A DNA stretch of 64,000 nucleotides from Bradyrhizobium icense. GTDB lineage: Bacteria > Pseudomonadota > Alphaproteobacteria > Rhizobiales > Xanthobacteraceae. The stretch lies in assembly GCF_001693385.1 (NCBI RefSeq), contig NZ_CP016428.1, positions 3,596,001-3,660,000 of the forward strand, written 5' to 3'. The translations under genes and the position numbers were made by a program. Within the stretch, counting starts at the first letter, position 1, and each line of letters opens with the position of its first letter. The notes under the pieces are model-generated. The model saw only the letters and a program-made list of their open reading frames with translations. It ran no database searches and was not told the DNA's origin. Positions 44,865 to 53,011 of this stretch are shown here, piece after piece.

Positions 44865-46112
44865 TCACTTTATCCCCGTGCAACTCGCATAGAACGTCGT
44901 CGTTGCCGGCCAGTCCGAGAACATGCCGCGGATGCCGACCTGCTTGGCCAACACATCCAGCACCGTCAGCGTATCGCCGTCACGGTCGACGGCCGATTTG
45001 ATCGACTTGTGATAGAAGCCGCCGCCCTTGTCGAGCGGGCCGTCGCGTTCCAGCGACCAGCCGATCAGGTCGAGGCCGGCGGCCTTGGCCGCCTTGGCGT
45101 ATTCGGACGGGACGATTTCCTTTTTGTCGTTCAGCGTCAGCATGGTCCAGATCGGTGGGCCGAGGATTGCGACGCCTTGCGCCTTCAATTCCGTCATCGA
45201 GGGCTTCCACGTCTCCGGCTTGTTGGGATCGAGGCCCTGCTTCTGGTAGCGCTCCTCGAGATACACCGCCTGCCTGCCAAATTCCGGCTCGGTCTTCACC
45301 CAGTGGAGCACGTCGGCGAGATCAAAGCTTTGCGCGAACACGTCACTCGCCGGAATGCCGGCCTTCTTGTAGGCATCCAGCATCTGGCTCGCATATTTCT
45401 CCTGCGTGTAGTCGCCGTCGAACGGCATCGGTACCTCGGGCGCTTTGAGCTCGGGCGTGAATTTGGCGCCGAGACTCTTGATCAGCACGATGCTCTCGTC
45501 ATGAGTCATCAGCGTGCCGGAGTTCGCATAGAGGTCGGTGCGCCAGCGCGGCGTGCCGTTCTGGTATTCCGCCGGCGTTTTGGCATCCGGATTGAAGCCG
45601 TCCATCTTCGCGCTCAGCCGGCGGAATTCGGCAAGCGTGATGTCGCTCGTGCAGCATTTTGCGGAGGCTTTCCTGCCGGCCGCGGGATCAGCGGGGCTGA
45701 AGGCTTGCGAGCATTTTGCGGCAAGCTCCGGCACGGTCAGTATGTTGGTCGTGGTGTGCAGGTCGCACTGCGAATGCCGGCACACGAGTTGCCGGTCTTT
45801 CGTAAAGGTGACGTCGCATTCGATGATGCCGGCGCCCATCCGGGCGGCGGCGATATAGGACTCCCTGGTATGCTCGGGAAATTCCAGCGCGGCGCCGCGG
45901 TGGCCGATGGAGAAGTCGGTCTTGCGAAACGGCCCGGTGCACTGGCTGAGCTGTTGCTTCAGCGGCCCGTCCTTCATCTTGTCGACGAGATAAAACGGCC
46001 GCGGCCCGATCTGCGGCTCGCGCGGCAGCACGACGTCCTCGGCCGTGGCGGGAAGGATTGCAGTCAAGAGCCAGAGCGCTGAGACGAGGGGGGAGCGGTG
46101 GCGGACGAACAT
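44865..46112 (-). CDS. Exported glycerophosphodiester phosphodiesterase
   Basis: 415 aa. Signal peptide [20 protein letters not shown] then PATAE. GDPD domain: [46 protein letters not shown] contains the catalytic His and the metal-binding Glu/Asp pair, and FTPELKAPE the further metal ligand Glu. Cysteine-rich insert AKCSQAF to AKCCTSD. It hydrolyses glycerophosphodiesters in the periplasm. ATG 46112 (GAGGTG upstream) was chosen; in-frame starts at 46163 and 46202 precede the signal peptide. Confidence 0.9.
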   Translation of the reverse strand: MFVRHRSPLVSALWLLTAILPATAEDVVLPREPQIGPRPFYLVDKMKDGPLKQQLSQCTGPFRKTDFSIGHRGAALEFPEHTRESYIAAARMGAGIIECDVTFTKDRQLVCRHSQCDLHTTTNILTVPELAAKCSQAFSPADPAAGRKASAKCCTSDITLAEFRRLSAKMDGFNPDAKTPAEYQNGTPRWRTDLYANSGTLMTHDESIVLIKSLGAKFTPELKAPEVPMPFDGDYTQEKYASQMLDAYKKAGIPASDVFAQSFDLADVLHWVKTEPEFGRQAVYLEERYQKQGLDPNKPETWKPSMTELKAQGVAILGPPIWTMLTLNDKKEIVPSEYAKAAKAAGLDLIGWSLERDGPLDKGGGFYHKSIKSAVDRDGDTLTVLDVLAKQVGIRGMFSDWPATTTFYASCTGIK

Positions 46113-46189
46113 AGGTGGCACCTCGGATAACGCATTGCGCGCGGCCTTGATATCACGGAGCATGTGACAGTTGCGTGTTGGGAGGTGTT

Positions 46190-46277
46190 GTAGGGTGGCC
46201 AAAGCGCAGCGTGCCCACCATCATCAGAATGGGTGCAAGAATGGTGGGCACGGCGCAAGCGCCTTTGTCCACCCTAC
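46190..46277. repeat. Dispersed palindromic repeat, copy B
   Basis: GTAGGGTGGCCAAAGCGCAG then CGTGCCCACCAT, a loop, then ATGGTGGGCACGGCGCAAGC then GCCTTTGTCCACCCTAC. It is bounded by GTAGGGTGG/CCACCCTAC termini. It is related to copies A (44764-44853) and C (56651-56768). Confidence 0.8.
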
Positions 46278-46303
46278 AAAGCGAATAAATTGGAGGGAAT
46301 AAA

Positions 46304-46618
46304 ATGCCCGCAGCCTTCTTCGTCGTCCGCGCCACCGTGTCCGATCCCGCCAGGCGTCAGGCCTTCGACGCCTGGTATTCGCGCGAGCATCTGCCGGATG
46401 CCATGAGATCGTTCGGCGCCGTGAAGGCGTGGCGCTACTGGAGCGCGACCGATCCGGCGCTGCACCACGCGATGTATCGATTTCCGGACCAGGCAGCGCT
46501 CGATCGCGCGATCGATGGGCCGGAGATGAAGCGGCTGGTCGCCGATTTCAACCGCGATTGGCCCGACGTGACACGCACGCGCGAGGTGCTTGTGCTGGCC
46601 GAGGAGCTTGTAGCGTAG
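46304..46618 (+). CDS. Small dimeric-barrel-like hypothetical protein
   Basis: 104 aa: MPAAFFVVRATVSDPARRQAFDAWYSREHLPDAMRSFGAVKAWRYWSATDPALHHAMYRFPDQAALDRAI. The pattern (FVVRATV, FDxWYxxEHLPD) fits EthD/DUF4286-like alpha-beta barrels. Function is unknown. GGAGGG precedes the ATG. It starts 27 bases after repeat B. Confidence 0.72.
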   Translation: MPAAFFVVRATVSDPARRQAFDAWYSREHLPDAMRSFGAVKAWRYWSATDPALHHAMYRFPDQAALDRAIDGPEMKRLVADFNRDWPDVTRTREVLVLAEELVA

Positions 46619-46855
46619 GGGAATAGTTCAGGCGAACTCGCCGCCGGAGTTCGGCGAGCGACGGCGGATCGTCACAACTGCGCATGATGCAGAAATGCCG
46701 CAAAGCCGACGAAAGTTCCGCTGCAAGCAACAGTGCGCGAAAATAATCTTGGATCGACTCCGTTCGCAGCAAAGCTGAACACGCAGTTCACCGCGCATTC
46801 ATCTCGGCGCATCGAAACTCTCTTTCTCGCACACAGCAAACGGGGAGGAAATGTG

Positions 46856-47185
46856 ATGGAGCGCCGCCACTTTCTGAAACTCGCCTTTGGATTTGCCGCG
46901 GGCGGCGTCGCGCTCGCGGCGAGCGCGCAGGCCGCGCCGCTGATGCCGGCACCGCTCGCCGATGACGCGAAGCTACCCGCCAACAAGGATGCGCAACCCG
47001 CTGTCACCTCTGGCGCCGAGGTCGATCGCCTCACGCCCGAAGAAGTAGGCTGGCGTCGCCGTCACTGGCGCCGCCGTCACTGGGGCTGGCGCCGTCGTCG
47101 CTGGCGCCGCAGGCACTGGGGATGGCATCGCCGCCGCCGTCGTTGGCGCCGCCGTTACTGGCGCCGTCGTCGTTACTACTGGTAA
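46856..47185 (+). CDS. Exported Arg/Trp-rich low-complexity protein
   Basis: 109 aa. Tat-like signal MERRHFLKLAFGFAAGGVAL then AASAQA. A short acidic/proline spacer with RLTPEEVGW precedes a 44-residue C-terminal tail made of units such as WRRRHW and GWRRRRWRRRHWGW, almost only R, W, H, G and Y. The DNA shows matching CGCCGTCACTGGCGC-type repeats. Similar proteins occur in Bradyrhizobium. Strong positive charge suggests binding to anionic envelope polymers; this is inference. GGGGAGGAA is the ribosome binding site. Confidence 0.75.
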   Translation: MERRHFLKLAFGFAAGGVALAASAQAAPLMPAPLADDAKLPANKDAQPAVTSGAEVDRLTPEEVGWRRRHWRRRHWGWRRRRWRRRHWGWHRRRRRWRRRYWRRRRYYW

Positions 47186-47220
47186 GACTTCGCCGTGGAT
47201 TGTTTAGAGAAGAAATAAAA

Positions 47221-47247
47221 AAGCCCCGCGCGAGCGGGGCTTTTTCG
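47221..47247. terminator. Bidirectional terminator
   Basis: Stem AAGCCCCGC / GCGGGGCTT with loop GCGA, flanked by A-rich sequence on the left and TTTTT on the right. It lies between the convergent Arg/Trp-rich gene and the GCG-type gene and can serve both. Confidence 0.88.
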
Positions 47248-47261
47248 GGCTTTGAAAAATA

Positions 47262-47516
47262 TCAGTAGGCGCGGCAGCGTCCATAGCGCCACACGGTGCC
47301 GTAGGGGCACACGCGGCCGGGCCGCACCACGACGGCCGGAGCTGCAGGCCGCACCACGACGACCGGGGCCGGCCGCCGAACAACGACCCGGCGATTGGGT
47401 TGGCAGCCTCCATAGGGGCCGCGATGCCAGCCGGGGCCGCATCCGCCCGCGGCTTCCGCCGCGCTGAAGCTGGCAACCGTGCCCAGGGCCAAAACTGCTG
47501 CGAAAAGGTACTTCAT
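47262..47516 (-). CDS. Exported GCG-type small protein
   Basis: 84 aa. Signal peptide MKYLFAAVLALGTVASFSAA then EAAG. The motif GGCGPGWHRGPYGGCQPNRR matches the cysteine/glycine prefix of GCG_CRPN-type rhizobial secreted proteins. A P/V/R repeat (RRPAPVVVVRPAAPAVVVRPG) and a terminal CPYGTVWRYGRCRAY follow. Two cysteine pairs suggest disulfides. Function is unknown. ATG 47516 chosen over 47540. Confidence 0.78.
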   Translation of the reverse strand: MKYLFAAVLALGTVASFSAAEAAGGCGPGWHRGPYGGCQPNRRVVVRRPAPVVVVRPAAPAVVVRPGRVCPYGTVWRYGRCRAY

Positions 47517-47614
47517 GTTTTCTCCCGTTCTTGGCCGCAAGGCGGCACGTTCGGAACCTAGTCACGAACGCCTGAATGGAACATGAATGTCGTGATTTGT
47601 AATGGCGCGATTTG

Positions 47615-48631
47615 TCATGGGGCTACAGCGAGAAATCCGAGCACCAGCTCGCCATATTTCGCCGGCGCTTCCAAAAAGACCAGATGCCCGGTGTTCGGGA
47701 TCACCTCGGTCCGTGCGTGCGCCATTTTTGCGGCGAGCGCCTTGGCCAGCTCGGCGTTCTGCCCCATTTTCGGGCGCAGCGCCTCCGGTGCATTCGCTCT
47801 TCCCGGCGCGTTGTGATCGTCGGCGCCCATTACGAACAGCGTCGGCTGCGTGATCAGCGGGATCTCGTGCACGACCGGCTCGCGGTAGATCATCTGTGCA
47901 GAGCTGACGAACGCGCGCAGCCAGCGCGGATATTCGGCGCTGCCCTTGATGTTGAAACGCGCATCGATAAAGGGCGTGATCTGTTCTGGCGGCAGTTTTA
48001 GCGCGTAATTTCTCTCGAGCTGCTTGCGATAGGCTTCCGCTGTAAGTCTATCTTCGTTCTCCAAAATCTTCTCCGTCGGCGTCGGCGGCACGTAGAGCCG
48101 GTAATCCTCCAACCCGATCGGAGCCGTCAGCACCAGATGCGCGATCCGGTCGGGGTAGGCGCGTGCGATCCGCACCCCGAGCATGCTGCCGAGCGAATGG
48201 GCGACGATGTCGGCTTTGGCGATCTGCAGATGATCGAGCAGCGCGATCGTGTTGCGCGCCAGCGTATCGAAATGCAGCTCGCCTTGCGGCTTCGATGACT
48301 TTCCGAAGCCGATCTGGTCCGGCACGACGACACGATAGCCGGCATCGCTCAAGGTCTTGATGACCGGCGCCCAGTAGCTCGATGGAAAATTGCGGCCGTG
48401 CAGCAGCACCACGCTGCGTCCGTTCGGCTGCGCGGAAGCGACGTCCATATACGCCATCCGCACCTGCTCGCCGTCGTTGACGAGCGGCAGCATGTGGACG
48501 GGGTAGGGATAGGCAAAACCTTCGAGACCAATGCCGTAGGGTTCGCGCTGCGCGGATTCCGCGGCTCCGGCCGGCAGCAAGGGCTGAATGCAAAGGGCGG
48601 CGGTGAGCACGCCGGCAAGAATTGGTCGCAT
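47615..48631 (-). CDS. Exported alpha/beta hydrolase
   Basis: 338 aa. Signal peptide MRPILAGVLTAALCIQPLLP then AGAAE. Alpha/beta hydrolase: VVLLHGRNFPSSYW (oxyanion loop), PDQIGFGKSSKP, nucleophile elbow AHSLGS with Ser146, acid in MGADDHNAPG, and catalytic His in NTGHLVFLEAP. It resembles haloalkane-dehalogenase/epoxide-hydrolase-like folds; substrate unknown. GGAG 8 bases before ATG 48631 supports it over 48643. Confidence 0.85.
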   Translation of the reverse strand: MRPILAGVLTAALCIQPLLPAGAAESAQREPYGIGLEGFAYPYPVHMLPLVNDGEQVRMAYMDVASAQPNGRSVVLLHGRNFPSSYWAPVIKTLSDAGYRVVVPDQIGFGKSSKPQGELHFDTLARNTIALLDHLQIAKADIVAHSLGSMLGVRIARAYPDRIAHLVLTAPIGLEDYRLYVPPTPTEKILENEDRLTAEAYRKQLERNYALKLPPEQITPFIDARFNIKGSAEYPRWLRAFVSSAQMIYREPVVHEIPLITQPTLFVMGADDHNAPGRANAPEALRPKMGQNAELAKALAAKMAHARTEVIPNTGHLVFLEAPAKYGELVLGFLAVAP

Positions 48632-48799
48632 CGCAAACTCCATCTGAAGACGAAGTTGTATTGATGCCGATGCCAGGTGCCGTAAAGGCCGCGCAACTTC
48701 ACATTTTGCGGAGATCAGGCCGCCTCATTCGGCGTTCAGCGCGGTCTTGAAATCGCCGCCAGTGTCGGTCGTGTGAAGATGCCTACGTCCAAGAAGCCA

Positions 48800-49504
48800 T
48801 CACGAGAAAGCTTCGCTGCTCCCAAACAGCGCCGCGAACCGCTTTTCGCCGGTGCGGGTGAAATTCACGACGCGGCTGCCGGGCGCGTGATCGCGCGCCG
48901 CCCAGTTCAATTCGGTGAAGCGGTTCATCAGCGCGGCACCCAGCGTGCCGGCGAGATGGTGCCGCCGTTCGCTCCAGTCGAGACAGGCCTTGCATACGGG
49001 GCGACGCGGGTGGGCGAGCCTATCGGCGTCGATCTGCAGCGCCTCGGCCATGAAGCGCTTGCCCTCGCCGGTGAGTTCGATGGCCTGTCTGGTCTGGCGG
49101 ACCAGCTTTTGCTTTCGCAAGCTGTCGAGCATCTGCACGCCGAGATCGCCGGCCAGATGATCGTAGCAGATCCGGGCGCGGCGCAGCGCCGGCTCCTTCG
49201 GCCCGGTGCGCACGCGCGTGTGCCCGGCGCGCTCGGCAAGGCCCGCCAGCCCTTCGAGCACGCCTGCAACATCGGGGCCGGTGAGGCGGTAATAGCGGTG
49301 ACGGCCCTGCTTCTCCGGCTCGATCAGGCCGCCGGTCTCGAGCTTGGAGAGATGCGAACTCGCGGTCTGCGGCGTGATGCCGGCCTGGTGCGCCAGCTCG
49401 CTCGCCGTCAGCGCGCGGCCGTCCATCAGCGCGGTCAGCATGTTGGCGCGGGCGGGATCGCCGACCAGGGAGGCGATCATGGCGATGTCGGGACCTGCTT
49501 TCAT
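48800..49504 (-). CDS. ArsR-family transcriptional regulator with extended C terminus
   Basis: 234 aa. Winged helix at about 5-80 (ASLVGDPARANMLTALMDGRALTASELAHQAGITPQTASSHLSKLETGGLI, RHRYYRLTG). The extension of about 140 residues (ARICYDHLAGDLGVQMLDSL; CKACLDWSERRHHLAGTLGAAL) is seen in the ArsR subgroup found in rhizobia; the CKAC pair may bind metal or form a disulfide. An inverted repeat CGATG-N10-CATCG (49509-49528) directly before its ATG could be the operator. It is divergent from the NIPSNAP gene. Confidence 0.85.
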   Translation of the reverse strand: MKAGPDIAMIASLVGDPARANMLTALMDGRALTASELAHQAGITPQTASSHLSKLETGGLIEPEKQGRHRYYRLTGPDVAGVLEGLAGLAERAGHTRVRTGPKEPALRRARICYDHLAGDLGVQMLDSLRKQKLVRQTRQAIELTGEGKRFMAEALQIDADRLAHPRRPVCKACLDWSERRHHLAGTLGAALMNRFTELNWAARDHAPGSRVVNFTRTGEKRFAALFGSSEAFS

Positions 49505-49574
49505 AGTTCGATGATAGACGAAGCATCGGCGTGAGGCAAGCCGCTATGACGGAGAGAACCATCGGAGCACCACA

Positions 49575-49883
49575 ATGACCGTCACCGTCTTCATCCGTTA
49601 CCAACTCGACCCGTTCAAGCGCGCCCTGTTCGAAGAGTATTCAAGGAACTGGCTCACCATCATCCCGAAATGCGGCGGCGATCTGATCGGCTACTGGATG
49701 CCGCACGAAGGTACCAACAACATCGCCTTCGCGCTGATCTCGTTCGACAGCCTCGCGTCTTATGAAAGCTACCGCGCACGTCTCCGGACCGACAGCGAAG
49801 GCAAGGCCAATTTCGATTTTGCCGAGGCGAACAGGTTCATCCTCGCGGAGGAGCGGACGTTTCTGCGCAAGGTGGTGGCGTGA
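49575..49883 (+). CDS. NIPSNAP-family protein
   Basis: 102 aa: [73 protein letters not shown]. It matches the NIPSNAP alpha-beta barrel family of unknown function. It is divergent from the ArsR regulator across a 70-bp promoter region, so it is probably its target. Confidence 0.85.
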   Translation: MTVTVFIRYQLDPFKRALFEEYSRNWLTIIPKCGGDLIGYWMPHEGTNNIAFALISFDSLASYESYRARLRTDSEGKANFDFAEANRFILAEERTFLRKVVA

Positions 49884-49949
49884 GACGTCTGGCGGAGCAG
49901 GCGCAGCGTTCCTATGTAGTCGGCGCCAACAAACGGAGGGGAGCGACCC

Positions 49950-50762
49950 ATGCTGACATCTGCTGACAAACGCGCCGCATTCAGGAAGTTGCACGAGAGC
50001 GGATGCTTCATCATCCCCAATCCATTCGACGTCGGCAGCGCGAAGGCGTTGCAGCATCTCGGCTTCAAGGCGCTGGCTTCGACCAGCGCGGGCTTTGCCT
50101 GGACGCTGGGCAAGGCCGACAACCGCGTCACCGTCGACGACGTCTGCGCCCATCTCGCCGCGATCTGCGCGGCGCTCGATATTCCGGTCAATGCCGATTT
50201 CGAGGACGGCTTTGCGCACGAGCCGGACAAGGTCGGCGCCAATGTCGCGCGCGCCGTCAAGACCGGCGTGGCCGGCCTGTCGATCGAGGATTTTACCGGA
50301 GACAACGCAAAGCCGTTGTTCGATCATGCGCTGGCGGTCGATCGCATCCGCGCGGCGCGCCAGGCAATCGATGCTGACAATAGCGGCGTCCTGCTCACCG
50401 GCCGTTGCGAGGCATTCCTGCGCGGGCAGAAGGATTTGAAGCTCGTGATCGACCGGCTCACCGCCTATGCCGAAGCCGGCGCCGATTGCCTCTATGCGCC
50501 GGGCATCGCGACGGCGGAAGAGATTTCCGCCGTGGTGAAAGCGGTGCATCCAAAGCCCGTCAATCTCCTGGTCGGTGCGGCCGGCCCGTCGCTGCAGGCG
50601 GCCTCCGATCTCGGCGTCCGCCGCATCAGCGTCGGCGCTTCGCTGGCGCGGATGGCGTGGGCCGGCTTCATGAAGGCATCGAAAGAGATGGCGGAGAAGG
50701 GCACCTTCGGCGAATTCGCCAACGGCTATCCCGGCGGCGAGATCAACAAGATGTTCAGCTAG
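49950..50762 (+). CDS. Isocitrate lyase/PEP mutase superfamily protein
   Basis: 270 aa TIM-barrel lyase: CFIIPNPFDVGSAKALQHLGFKALASTSAGFAWTLG, NADFEDGFAHEPDKVGANVARAVKTGVAGLSIED, LTGRCEAFLRG, GADCLYAPGI, VNLLVGAAGPSLQAASDLGVRRISVGASLARMAW. The metal-binding DFEDG and substrate R residues fit the oxaloacetate decarboxylase/carboxyphosphonoenolpyruvate-like group; reaction uncertain. GGAGGGGAG precedes the ATG. It lies 66 bases after the NIPSNAP gene and may be in the same ArsR-controlled unit. Confidence 0.88.
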   Translation: MLTSADKRAAFRKLHESGCFIIPNPFDVGSAKALQHLGFKALASTSAGFAWTLGKADNRVTVDDVCAHLAAICAALDIPVNADFEDGFAHEPDKVGANVARAVKTGVAGLSIEDFTGDNAKPLFDHALAVDRIRAARQAIDADNSGVLLTGRCEAFLRGQKDLKLVIDRLTAYAEAGADCLYAPGIATAEEISAVVKAVHPKPVNLLVGAAGPSLQAASDLGVRRISVGASLARMAWAGFMKASKEMAEKGTFGEFANGYPGGEINKMFS

Positions 50763-50788
50763 CCGCGCAAAGCGAAGCGCAAAAGAAA

Positions 50789-50811
50789 GCAGCGGGCGTT
50801 GGGCCCGCTGC
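50789..50811. terminator. Intrinsic hairpin between convergent genes
   Basis: Stem GCAGCGGGC / GCCCGCTGC with a 5-nt loop, preceded by AAAAGAAA. It lies between the lyase gene and the convergent minus-strand membrane protein. On the minus strand the A-rich flank becomes a T tract, so it is best suited to terminate the minus-strand gene. Confidence 0.65.
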
Positions 50812-50831
50812 AGTGCCAGTGTGTGTCCACT

Positions 50832-51245
50832 CTACTGCTTCGCGCGATCGACCTCCGTGCCGGTCGGGTTCTGCGACGGCTGCGTCGGGCGATTGGTCGC
50901 GGCGCCGGTGGTGGTACCCGGCTCGGTGTTCGCGCGCGGCGTTACGTCCCGCATGCCCGGAGGCACCGACGGATTGGCCGGCTGCGTCTGCTGCGCGGTC
51001 TGGTTGGTCGACGAGGTGCCGGCCTGCTGCACGGTGGTGTTGTTCAGGCCGTAGAACAGCGCGCCGAGTACGAGCGCGATGGCAACGGCGAATATCGCGA
51101 CCCTGGTGCCACTCGGCGGACCTTCAGCCAGCGCGGGGTCGGGCTGCAACTCGTTGTCAAGATTGTTGAGCCGGGCCTGACGGCGGACTTCCTCATCGCT
51201 CAGGCCAGCGCGGTAGGGATCGTTCGGATCGGGTTGATGTGCCAT
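50832..51245 (-). CDS. Single-TM hypothetical protein with S/T/Q/P-rich tail
   Basis: 137 aa. N-terminal cytoplasmic part MAHQPDPNDPYRAGLSDEEVRRQARLNNLDNELQPD, one TM helix at about 48-66 (VAIFAVAIALVLGALFYGL), and a disordered T/Q/N/P-rich periplasmic tail. The N-terminal DPYRAGLSDEEVRR pattern is common in Bradyrhizobium proteins; no function is known. Confidence 0.7.
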   Translation of the reverse strand: MAHQPDPNDPYRAGLSDEEVRRQARLNNLDNELQPDPALAEGPPSGTRVAIFAVAIALVLGALFYGLNNTTVQQAGTSSTNQTAQQTQPANPSVPPGMRDVTPRANTEPGTTTGAATNRPTQPSQNPTGTEVDRAKQ

Positions 51246-51488
51246 GAATGGGTTCCTCCGTTAGGTCCCGAAGTCAAGCGTCGGGACAATGGCTGGCGTG
51301 CACGAATGTTCCGCGCCAACGTTGCAACCTCGTAATGTTGGAACCGATGTTCCGCGTTCCTCGGATGCTGCGCAGCGCCACAAGCGCGTTCACGCGCGTC
51401 TTCGACGCGCTCTGGCGGTGCGCTGCTGTTCCGGGCCCAGTTATCGAGGAAGCATCGGGTCCCGGCTCTGCGCTGCAGCGCTGAAGAA

Positions 51489-51512
51489 GCGCTGCATCGC
51501 GTCCGGGACACG
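51489..51512. repeat. Short REP-type repeat (GTGTCCCGGACGCG family)
   Basis: GCGCTGCATCGCGTCCGGGACACG lies 1 base from the cytochrome stop; its complement recurs at 56523-56547 and 57956-57980. In all cases it abuts the end of a gene or gene relic. The gap 51246-51488 holds no gene. Confidence 0.65.
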
Positions 51513-51513
51513 A

Positions 51514-52731
51514 TCATTTACGCCGCGCGTTCGCGACTTCCGCTGCCGTCACCAGCGGGGCAGCGTTGCCCCAGGCATTGCGAATATAGTTGGTGACGTC
51601 GGCGATCTCCTGGTCGGTCCACTTCGCATAGGCCGGCATCGATCCCTTGTTGGGCGCGCGCGGCGTCGTCACGGTCTCGGCGCCGTCGAGCATGATGCGC
51701 AGCGCAGAGGAGGCATCGGCCGACTGCAGATTGGCGTTGCCGGGCAGCGGCGGATAGATCCGCGGCGCGCCCGATCCGTCCTTTTCGTGGCAGGCGACAC
51801 AGGCGCCGTTGTAGAGCTTTTCGCCCGCGGCCATTTGCGAAGGCAAGGGCGGAGTGACCTTCGGCTCCGGCGCACCCGCCGGCAGGTCTTTCAAATAGAC
51901 CGCGATGGCGCGGACATCCGCATCGCTCATCTTCGAGGTCGAATTGACCACGACCTCCGACATCAGCTCTCCGGCATGGCTCTTGGCGTTGCGGCCGCTC
52001 TGCAGATATTCGGCGATATCTTCCACGCTCCAGGATTTCAGGCCGCTGCGCTCGGCGGCATCGAGCCGCGGCGCGAACATCCCCGCCACGCGCCCGCCGC
52101 CATAAGCCTGGCCGCGCTTGTCCGCGCCGAAAAAGTTCTTCGGCGTATGGCAGGCGCCGCAATGGGCGACGCCTTCGACCAGGTAGCGGCCGCGATTCCA
52201 TTCCGCGCTCTTGGCCTGGTCCGGCATCAGGATGCCGGGCTTGAAGAACAGCCAGTTCCACCCGCGCATCACGAAGCGATAGCTGAACGGCCAGCGCAGC
52301 TCCGGCGCACGCGGTGCGTTTTTGACCGGCGTCAGCGTCGCCAGATAGGCGCGGATCGCAAGAATGTCCTGCCGCGTCAGTTTCGTAAAATTCGGGTACG
52401 GGAAGGCCGGGTAATAACGCGAGCCGTCGCGCGCCACGCCGAGGCGGAGCGCGCGGTAGAAATCGTCATCGCTCCACGCCCCAAGCCCGGTCTCGCGATC
52501 CGGCGTCAGGTTGGGCGCGTAGATGCCGCCGAACGGCGTGTCGATCCGCTTGCCCCCGGCGAACGGTTTTGCCGGATCGGCGGTGTGGCAGCTTGCGCAG
52601 TCGCCGGCTTCCGTCAGCGCCTTGCCGCGCGCGATGTTCTCGGCCGTCGCCGGTTCGCCCTTGGGCTGGGCATGACCTTCGCCGGCCATGAACGCAGTGC
52701 ACAAAAGCAGTCCCGCGAGAATCGCCCGCAT
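51514..52731 (-). CDS. Exported triheme c-type cytochrome
   Basis: 405 aa. Signal peptide MRAILAGLLLCTAFMAGEGH then AQ. Three CxxCH haem sites at Cys45/48 (CASCH), Cys191/194 (CGACH) and Cys311/314 (CVACH), each with a downstream Met ligand. The layout matches the cytochrome c subunit of membrane-bound alcohol/gluconate dehydrogenases (GIYAPNLTPDRETGLGAWSDDDFYRALRLGVARDG). No dehydrogenase subunit is adjacent, so its electron donor is unknown. It is divergent from the indolepyruvate oxidoreductase gene. Confidence 0.92.
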   Translation of the reverse strand: MRAILAGLLLCTAFMAGEGHAQPKGEPATAENIARGKALTEAGDCASCHTADPAKPFAGGKRIDTPFGGIYAPNLTPDRETGLGAWSDDDFYRALRLGVARDGSRYYPAFPYPNFTKLTRQDILAIRAYLATLTPVKNAPRAPELRWPFSYRFVMRGWNWLFFKPGILMPDQAKSAEWNRGRYLVEGVAHCGACHTPKNFFGADKRGQAYGGGRVAGMFAPRLDAAERSGLKSWSVEDIAEYLQSGRNAKSHAGELMSEVVVNSTSKMSDADVRAIAVYLKDLPAGAPEPKVTPPLPSQMAAGEKLYNGACVACHEKDGSGAPRIYPPLPGNANLQSADASSALRIMLDGAETVTTPRAPNKGSMPAYAKWTDQEIADVTNYIRNAWGNAAPLVTAAEVANARRK

Positions 52732-53011
52732 GGTCGTCCCTGCACCGATTGACCTTCCGGAGCGTTATAGCGCGAAAGCGTACACAGCGGGGGGCGCCAT
52801 GCCGTTTCGCGCCGAGGCTTCCGGACGACACAAACCGAAAAGGGCTGCCGTTATTCCCGGCACGAAATTGCGATCTTTGAAAGCACGGCTCAGGCGGCGA
52901 GATTTGTGGTGCGCCCGCGGAAAAAATCGACATAGACTGGTTCTAATGAGTTCAGATGACTAGCTAAAAAAGCGTCGTCGCGATCAAGGCTTACCGCCAA
53001 AGAGGGCTGCA

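Noticed and set aside
47030..47180. Possible short tandem array or CRISPR-like repeat
   Set aside because: The repeats are imperfect, have no unique spacers, and lie in frame as Arg/Trp codons of a protein tail.
51289..52752. 487-aa plus-strand frame opposite the cytochrome gene
   Set aside because: The minus strand has three CxxCH sites and a signal peptide; this frame has no family features and crosses the REP repeat.
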